Positions 56,880-64,000 of a stretch of DNA of 64,000 nucleotides are shown here, piece by piece. The first letter of the stretch is position 1, and every line of letters starts with the position of its first letter. Origin of the DNA: Kryptolebias marmoratus (lineage: Eukaryota; Chordata; Actinopteri; Cyprinodontiformes; Rivulidae); the NCBI RefSeq assembly GCF_001649575.2, contig NC_051446.1:20873348-20937347 (forward strand), given 5' to 3'. The translations under genes were made by a program, and so were the position numbers. Under the pieces are notes generated by a model. That model ran no database searches. It worked only from the letters and a program-made list of their open reading frames with translations, and was not told the origin of the DNA.

Positions 56880-57415
56880 CGCTGAAACTGACTCATTAAA
56901 GCTAAAATAAGCAGAACACCAGCTGCAAGCTAAGAGTAGCAAAACACTTGCTAAAAAGAGCAAAACAATAAAAGCTAAAAGTAGCAAAAGGCCAACTAAA
57001 CGCTGAATGTGGCAAATAGTTAACTAAATGCTCTCGGTACTAAAAGACCAGCTAAAAGCTAAAAAAGTAGCCAAACAGTAGCTAGAAGCTAAAAGAAGCA
57101 GAACACTAAAAGAAACAAAGTGCTAGCTAAAAAACAAAACAAGTTGTGAAACACTGGATAAAAAGTAAAGTAGCAAAAGGCCAGCTAAAAGCTAAATGTA
57201 GCAAATAAATAATACTATAAAGTAGCAAAACAGTAGCTAGAAGTTAAAAGCAAAAGGCTAGCTACAAGCTAAGAGTAGCAAAATGTCCTAAAAAGAGCAA
57301 AACAGTAGCTAAAAGCTAAAAAAGGCAAAAGGGTAGCTACAAGTATCTAAAGGCTAGCTAGAAGTGAAAAGTAGCCGAAGGTTGGCTAAAAGGCTAGCTA
57401 AAAATAAGGACTTAA
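56880..57415 (+). repeat. Degenerate GCTAAAA-type minisatellite
   Basis: Units such as AGCTAAAAGCTAAATGTAGC and CAAAAGGCTAGCTAC repeat irregularly. It is the fourth and one of the two longest arrays of this motif in the window. Confidence 0.8.
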
Positions 57416-58494
57416 AGAGAACTTGATGTATTCGTAAGGGGAAAAAATCTTTGTTTAATTATATTTTGAAATTATTTTGCTGTATGAATGGCTAAAGTAG
57501 CAGGAAGTAAGCAGAAGTCGCAAAATTGCAAAAACCTTTGTAATAATACCAAAAGGGACAACGGTTGTGTGAACGCTGAAACTAACGCAGCTTTTAGTGA
57601 TATTATTTCCATCTATTAAAATGTTGCTTTCGGCCACTGTTAGCTGTCCTGTCTCAGAGGAAATTTAGCATCTCTTTGGTTTAAACTAATAAAACAAACC
57701 AAGAATGTGCAAATATATTTGCCAATAAATATGGAATTTCAAAATGGCAGATTTTTAATAAAACTTAGCATTTTGATTCTGGGAATTGTTTTAAGCAACA
57801 GATCTGTCTGTGGTGTTAATAAATAAACCACTAAATCCAGAACAAAACATTTCCTTAATTTTTCATTTCTATTCCACCCAAACATGGAAATAAGAAAAGG
57901 AGAGCAGAACTTCAGACTTAGGAATTAAGAAGATAATAAAAAGGACAGAACAAAAAGCTCAAACACAAGAATTAATTTGATTAGTGTGACTCCAGTCCAT
58001 CTCAGAAAGAAAAGTCCAACAGAGGAGGGTTTTTGATATCATATTTTTATATCAAGCCACAAAAAGAAGAAACTCTTCTGGTTCCTGTTCTCTCCACAAG
58101 CGAAGATATACGAAATAAATACAAAATCTTGGCTTTTCAGAACAAGAAATTTAGGATTTTCAGGCTACATTTGTGTAAAATTTGCCTATCTTTTCTTAAA
58201 AGGGATTAAATGTTTTATGCTTAAGAGCACATTCTGCAGGACTTTACTCAGATAACTTCAAATCATTCATGTTTATGTTCCTATTTGCCCTGATGTGGTC
58301 AGTAATTAATTGATGCTGTTTTTATTTATTTTATCATTTGTGACTGAAAGAACCCTCAAACTTAATACGACTCATCATGTTTCAACGGTAAACCCGTGAC
58401 CCAGTTAATAACAATCTGCGTTGTTTGCCGGCCTGTCGTTAAAATCAGGACGAACAAGTCGTTGCGTTACTCATCAGCGGCGTCGATCCGTGTT

Positions 58495-58605
58495 TGCTTA
58501 ACCTCACAAGCTGAGCCCAATTCAAGGTGGCTGCAGCAGCCAGCTGACCTTTGGAAACAACTCAGAAAACCTGTGGTGGTAGTAGCTGAGAGTCATCTTG
58601 TGGTG
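58495..58605 (+). repeat. Partial dispersed repeat, ATATCTCATGAAC family
   Basis: AATTCAAGGTGGCTGCAGCA and GTAGTAGCTGAGAGTCATCT match the middle of the family consensus; the first block is missing. Confidence 0.5.
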
Positions 58606-59599
58606 CTTAAGTTTGTGCATAGAGTTATTTTCAAGGCCTTTAATCTCTAAAACAAAATGTTCCCCATTTGACTTTCCGCATACCTACTTTTCTCCCTCTT
58701 TCAATAATAAAAAAAGGGTTAATCACGACAGACCACTGGAGCACATGTCATTCCTCGCAGAGAGATTCCTTCCCGTAAGAAAAAGGAGGAATTAATTTTC
58801 AATTTTCCACTGATAGCTTACACCCATCCTCCCCTTTAACAACCTTCTTCTCACACCCGCCCTCCCCTTCCTCACTTCCCACTTGCTTCCTGTGATTTGA
58901 GTCTCCATTTACCCCACTCTCCTGTCTTCACACTCCCGTCAACCATGTGCTTCAATTAACAGGCGGAGGACTGTGTTGTAAACATGTTATTGCAGAGATC
59001 CCATGTCTCTCCTCGGTGAAAACGGGCAAAAAGGGTCCGTTGTCGCTGCGGGGTGTTCAAGTGGGCTGGAGGGGGTTTCTGAAGGGTTCTTCTATAAAAA
59101 AAATGAAAAGAAAAACAGGTATGGGTTGAATATTAAGGCAGCACACCACAAACACATTCAGAGCAGTGGAAAAAGAGCAGTATAGGCTCAGAGACCATCA
59201 TGGTAGCCAAGACAAGCTAATTCTATGAGTTTGATCACCGTAGCAACATGTTCACCAGTAAAAGTTGTAAAGCAAAACGTGTGCCACTGATTTAATGAGA
59301 GAAAAATAGACAGAAGTGCAGCTTACGACATGAAAGGTGCTACGGAGGAGAAAGAGTCCGAAGCTGAAGGCGACCAATGTGGGACAATCCAGAGGTGAGG
59401 AGGACGGGTCCTGCTGAGGTCGGCGCTAACGCAGCTACAAGCAGCCATGTTGGAGTTTGAGGTTGGGCCAATTTACTGTTTCAACTTTGACAGGGCGTTT
59501 TGATTGATCTGTCCGGCTCAAAACGTAAAGATTTCAACACTGGGGGGTGCACCAATGAGCACCTGCGAGAGGATGAGAGGGAGGCAGGAGGAGCAGTGA

Positions 59600-60183
59600 G
59601 GCCACGAGGAGGTCAGAGGTCACAAAGGGGCAGAACTTCAAGGACTTAGGGTCCACTGTCCAGGAAGACGGGTAGTGGTAAAGAGGTGAAGATGGGAGTC
59701 CAGGCAGGATGGAGTGGATGGAGGAAAGTTTCAGGAGTGATTTGTGACAAAAAAGGTGGCAGCAAAGGTCAAAGGAAAGGTTTACAGAACAGTGGTCAGA
59801 GCAGCCATGTTGTTTGGTTTGTAGACAAAAAGACAGGAGACAGGAAGTGGCAGATGATGAAGATGTTGAGGTTCTCCTTGGGAGGGACGAGGATGGACAG
59901 GATTAGGAATGAGGACATCAGAGGTCCAGCACAGGTGGAAGGACTGGGAGATAAAGTTAGAGAGGACAGACTGAGACGGTTTGGACATGTGCAGAGGAGG
60001 GACAGTGGGTATATTGATAGAAGGACGTTAGAGACAAAGAGGAGACATGGAGGGAGTTTGAGTGAGGACAGAGTTAGATGGAGGAGGACGACTCCTGAAA
60101 AGGGAACAGCTGAAAGCAGAAGAGGACGAGGGGATGCACCAGTGAGTCTTCTACGAAAGACGTCGGTAGGAGTATCATTATGA
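59600..60183 (+). mobile_element. 3' fragment of a non-LTR retrotransposon (LINE)
   Basis: The translation contains FKDLGSTVQEDG, GWSGWRKVSGVICD, KMLRFSLGGTRMDRIRNEDI, LRRFGHVQRRDSGYI and EDRVRWRR, the familiar end of the reverse-transcriptase ORF of a vertebrate LINE (I think RTE-like, without proof). The 165-codon open frame (59686-60183) is only part of it; frame shifts and missing catalytic motifs show a dead, 5'-truncated copy. Confidence 0.85.
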
Positions 60184-61254
60184 GGTGTTGCTCATGTTGA
60201 CCTTGTTGTGAGAGAGCTTGTGTATAATATTCAGTTGTTGTTTGGAGCTAAAGTCTTCTAAGACAAACACAAACTGTTGCCTCGCCAGGATTATGGATCC
60301 TTGAACATTAACACAAACTTATCACATATATTTGCTTAACTTCCTCTCTGCCTTCGTTCACTTTCATTCGGCCTTCAGGGATGAAAACACGTCATCAGAA
60401 AAATCTCGGCTAACAACAACAACAAGACCTCTCGGCTGTTTGGTTCACTGATTTTCTTGTCCGTGCCTCAGATTGCCCTGCTGCTGCTGCTGCTGCTGCT
60501 TCAAAAAGCAATCTTTTTCTTCCTCGTAAGGCCTGCAGAATACAGCAGCAAGCCCCAGTGAACAGATCACCATTTGCAGCTGCAATCAGCACAAAAAGGC
60601 ACCGAGGGCATGGGAGTATAACAGCGTACTTCGACTCGCTGATGATAATGGCCTTGAGTCTGTTAAATAGCTCTCCATCACAGATCTTGTAAGACAGAAG
60701 AAGAAAAAAAAGAAAAGTCCACTGATATCCCCAAGTCAGGAAATATATTAAATGAAAAAGTGGATGCATTAAAGAAATTACATGAAAAAAAAGAGAAATA
60801 AGAACACTTCATAAAAATCCAGCTGAGCGGTATTTTATACTCATGTATTTTTTATACCGGCTTTATCACATCCAGGGTCGTGAGCACACCAGCCGAGCAC
60901 TTGATCAGGAACATCATTCTAACGCGCCACTTTCCTTTCAGAACGGCCCTTCTTCTTCTTGCTCCTTATTCTGTAAGATGTCGAGGACAAGCTCTGAGTT
61001 CTCAGCTCAGTTTTCACGCGGCTGACCTGACAGCGTCACGCTCTGAATGCTTTACTTCATCCCAAAGATGCTCCTCTGGAGTGGCGTTTCTATAAATCAA
61101 AGACATTTGAATGAGACTTAGCGTCGTGTTAGAGCAGAAAACAAAGGCCTACTGTTCGCCGCTGCCGTCATGCTAGAGTTTAAAACTGAGATCATTTTAT
61201 GTTGCGAAATGAGGATTTGGTGCAAATGTTTTAGTTAAACCTTGAAATTAACGC

Positions 61255-61510
61255 CACGCACAATCTCAAGCTCAAAGTGTGTTGTGAACGACTCCCAGAT
61301 ACCATCACATCAGATTTGAGTCCAATATCTGTAAAACTGACCGAGTTGTAGCCATTTTTGCGTCAGCTAGTCGACTAGATGTGGTGGCCATCTTGAAATG
61401 GACTGAATCGAAAAGCCAATCAGGTGTAGCTGTGCATCAAATTAGAACTTGTTGAAAGTTTCGTTAAAATCCGACCTGTGGTTCGTGAGATATTTTGCTA
61501 ATAGACAAAA
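61255..61510 (-). repeat. Dispersed repeat, ATATCTCATGAAC family (tandem pair, first)
   Basis: Contains GTGTTGTGAACGACTCCCAG, GAGTTGTAGCCATTTTTGCG, GGTGGCCATCTTG, GTTTCGTTAAAATCCGACCT and GAGATATTTTGCTAATAGAC in order. Confidence 0.7.
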
Positions 61511-61544
61511 TTTGTTTGAAGGAAACTGTTTAAAGAAAGCTCTT

Positions 61545-61790
61545 GCGCATCTAATGGTGCTTGGAGCGAGCATAGAGAGGACCCTCAGCTACTACCACAC
61601 CAAACGTTGGCGCGATATCCATCAAACTGAGTTACAGCCATTTTGCGGTTTTCTAAGGTCCCCTAGCTGCGGCAGCCATCTTGAATTGCGTTGATTCCAA
61701 AAGGTAATGACTCGTAGACTTGCACCTATTGATTACTGATAGTTTCATTAAAATCTGCTGAGATATTTTGCTTACAGAGACACAAAACTA
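61545..61790 (-). repeat. Dispersed repeat, ATATCTCATGAAC family (tandem pair, second)
   Basis: The same ordered blocks as the copy about 290 bases earlier: CCTCAGCTACTACCACACCA, GTTACAGCCATTTTGCGG, GGCAGCCATCTTGAATTGCG, AGTTTCATTAAAATCTGC and GAGATATTTTGCTTACAGAG. The two copies are head-to-tail. Confidence 0.7.
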
Positions 61791-62177
61791 AAACATAATC
61801 ACCCATATTTTGGCAGATAATCTTAGAGGTGAAGATGGGTTAAAGGTTTCAGGCTCAAACTCTCCACACCATCAGAGCCGTTGACACAAAAGATTGCTTC
61901 TGTAGATTAAATAGTATTATTGTTGCATCCGTATCTGACTCCACCATCTGTATATATCTACATAGATGTGGGTTTATCAGAGCAGACCGGCTCAGTGGTC
62001 TCTGCTGCTTTCTCACACAGGAAGAGGAAGTCAGCACGAGCTTCTGCGGCTCGACATGTTCGTCCTGATCGACTCTTCTGCTCACTACAGTCATAAAATG
62101 TTTTTTGCTTTAAGTTATGTTGTGTTTATCACCCGCCACGAAAGGCAAAGCATTTTGCTCACGTCTCTTTGTCGGCC

Positions 62178-62288
62178 TGCACCGTTAGCAAAACATCTCA
62201 TGAAGAACCGAGCTATATTGGCATCTACACCTGATTAACTTCCGGAGTCAACTGGACTCAAGGCGGCCACACACACACACACACACAG
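62178..62288 (+). repeat. Dispersed repeat, ATATCTCATGAAC family, and (CA)n
   Basis: GTTAGCAAAACATCTCATGA and CTTCCGGAGTCAACTGGACT match the family; a (CA)10 run (62269-62288) replaces the rest. Confidence 0.6.
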
Positions 62289-62900
62289 TATGAGGAAGTA
62301 CATCAGCCAAGTAAGCAGCAGCTATCTTCTAGAAGGGAGGTCTCCATCATGGCTGCAGATGAGCTGATGACAGAGTCGTATCCTACAGCCGGTCTCCTCA
62401 GCCGGGATTAACGACCTCTGCCGAGCGTACAAAAAGAAAGACTCAAGGTAAACCATTTTATCTTAAAATTTATTAACTTAGACATTGTTATCATTGGTTT
62501 GATGGCCCGATGGTGCAGAGGTTCTCAAGGTCTGGGGATCAAAACACCCATTAACACTTCGGGGGTTCTGTTAACGAATCACTGGTGATGATTTATAAAC
62601 AACTTTAAATTGACTTTAGTGAATAAAGACAAAAGGATGAATGAACGGATGAGACGAATTGCTTTGTTTATCATCATTTAGGTCCTTCAACTTAACTCTT
62701 GATGGCTGTTTTTCCCCCTTAGAAGGTCATCAAGCCCCTCCCCTTTGTTTGAGAACCGCTGTGCAAAAAGGATAAATTCTCATTAACAAAGAGTCCCAAC
62801 AGGTGGCCCGGTGGAGAGAGAGTGAGGCTGTGGATGTTCGGAGGATCGCAGCAGCAGCAACGAGTCACAAGCGTTACAGGAAGGCCCGGGTCCGCGTTGG

Positions 62901-63041
62901 TCACTGTCTCTTCGGCTGGGATTGGATGTAAAGCGCCACCAGGCAGTAAGCGACGCCTCCCACTGTGAGCGCCATGGTGGTGCGGTACAGTAGCCTGTCG
63001 GGGTAGCCGCGCTTTAGGTGAACGGGCCTGCCGTCTGGTTT
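62901..63041 (-). CDS. cox7a2l: Last coding exon of a cytochrome c oxidase subunit 7A-related protein (COX7A2L/SCAFI-like)
   Basis: The minus strand reads from a TCAG acceptor (63044-63042) for 46 codons and a TGA. The peptide has [20 protein letters not shown] and [17 protein letters not shown]: the single transmembrane segment and C terminus of the COX7A family. [12 protein letters not shown] matches COX7A2L, which promotes respiratory supercomplex formation in the mitochondrial inner membrane, better than COX7A1. Human COX7A2L also maps to 2p21, supporting the call. The presequence and upstream exons are not found up to 64000 and must lie beyond the window. Confidence 0.85.
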   Translation of the reverse strand, partial: KPDGRPVHLKRGYPDRLLYRTTMALTVGGVAYCLVALYIQSQPKRQ

Positions 63042-64000
63042 CTGAGGAGGAGAGGAAACGGGACGAGGAAAACAAAATTATAACCGTTAAATTTATGATG
63101 AAAAAAACAAAACAAAGATCTGTGTCTGACAGTTCAGTTTAATGGAGTCAAAGCGCCATTTTCTATCAACTCTTTAATACCACGCCAAGGTCCTCGATAC
63201 ATAGCTCCCTTGTGACATCACACTTCCGGACACTCTCCCTTTTTCGTCGCCATTGCTGTAGGCGAGAGCTTCAATGGTTGCTTCGTGTTGGGTTAACGGA
63301 CGTACCAACTGTGCAGACGGTTCAGCAAAGCTTTTTGGTCCCCATCAGAATTCGATTGAAGCGTTCACACCTCCCCAAACGAACCGGACTTTCTATTCAA
63401 ACTGCTGTGTAACAATTGCTCACAAACTTAACGAAAATACCTCATCCAATCGAGACTTGTGGGATCTATGTAAAAGGATTTTTTTTATTATTATTTTGAA
63501 CCATCTCTTTCAGCACTGTAAGAATGTTTGATTTTCAGAATAAAAGACTGCCTGTGAAAGGTTTATAAGGAACATTCTTTATTTAAAACCTAGTTTTTTT
63601 GCTCCAGTGTGCTTTTTCTGTCTCGATAGAATCAAGAAAACAAAGGCTTCTCGCAGAAACTTAACTCCAGCAGTCAATACTGCAATTTCCAATTGTTCGA
63701 GTCGTTGCCTCTTTTTATTTCTGTTCCAACCTCGAAAATACTTTATAGGTTGGGTGGGGGCGGCACGACCCCACCGTAGAGCAGCGAGTTAAACAAATAT
63801 CCTGATGCTGAAATAGTTTCAGTCTTTTCATAAACATAACTGTCACTGAATAAAATAATGAAGACTGAATTATAGCCTCTGAACTTTAATACACGTTCAT
63901 TGTTATGTTTCTTATAAAGTGCTTTCCAACATCTCTGTTCTGAACAATATTTTTGTCAATCAGCCACAATTTATTAACCAAGGTTAGCTGCATTCTGCTA
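63042..64000. other. Intron or upstream sequence of the COX7A2L-like gene
   Basis: No further exon was recognised. At 63274-63531 a plus-strand frame reads MVASCWVNGRTNCADGSAKL. This resembles the start of a THAP-type zinc finger as found in P-like transposases, but the expected later Cys-His pair was not confirmed, so I treat it as a possible transposon remnant. Confidence 0.4.

Larger units (their letters stand above)
53430..62895. other. Gene desert between pigf and the COX7A2L-like gene
   Basis: About 9.5 kb with no gene recognised. The listed repeats cover perhaps a third. A patch at about 54420-54680 is GC-rich with two CCTGCAGG-type palindromes, and 54880-55060 and 58740-58960 look unusually non-repetitive; either could be conserved non-coding sequence, which I cannot test here. 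A (CTG)7 run lies at 60478-60500. No tRNA was seen. Confidence 0.5.

Noticed and set aside
59686..60183. 165-codon ORF as an independent gene
   Set aside because: It is the tail of a dead LINE reverse-transcriptase ORF.

Overview
This is a eukaryotic nuclear window from a teleost fish, probably a percomorph; I cannot name the species. The evidence is spliced genes with GT-AG introns, vertebrate orthologues with fish-type differences, several teleost-style repeats (a tRNA-derived SINE, hAT and piggyBac-like MITEs, a non-LTR retrotransposon tail) and many microsatellites. I assembled exons by hand from splice sites, reading phase and remembered family sequences. For fbxo11, msh2, the GTP cyclohydrolase gene, cript and pigf the summed exons give intact frames of 891, 934, 233, 101 and 219 codons plus stop.

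Layout. 1-1.86 kb: no gene recognised, with a degenerate GCTA-rich minisatellite. 1.86-11.3 kb (+): follicle-stimulating-hormone receptor (fshr), 13 exons, first exon not seen. 14.6-25.6 kb (+): fbxo11, 22 coding exons, F-box / right-handed beta-helix / UBR zinc finger, with a long 3' UTR. 28.3-36.5 kb (-): msh2, 16 exons, tail-to-tail with fbxo11. 41.2-44.5 kb (+): a GTP cyclohydrolase I, probably the gch2 paralogue. 44.8-46.1 kb: three MITEs and an unassigned 91-codon ORF. 47.6-49.7 kb (-): cript, and 50.8-53.4 kb (+): pigf, head-to-head. 53.4-62.9 kb: a gene desert rich in dispersed repeats, with a LINE 3' fragment. 62.9-63.0 kb (-): the last coding exon of a COX7A2L-like gene whose other exons lie beyond the window.

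The gene set (fshr, fbxo11, msh2, cript, pigf, cox7a2l) matches the human 2p21-p16.3 neighbourhood. It is a conserved-synteny block of unrelated functions (gonadotropin signalling, ubiquitin ligation, mismatch repair, pterin synthesis, synaptic scaffold/splicing, GPI anchors, respiratory chain), not an operon-like system.

I found no undescribed multigene system. The points most worth checking are: the fshr structure (a duplicated leucine-rich-repeat exon, three introns inside the normally undivided transmembrane exon, a short hinge without the sulfotyrosine motif); the gch2 assignment from paralogon logic; an unassigned 91-codon ORF; and two repeat families that recur through the window in both orientations.
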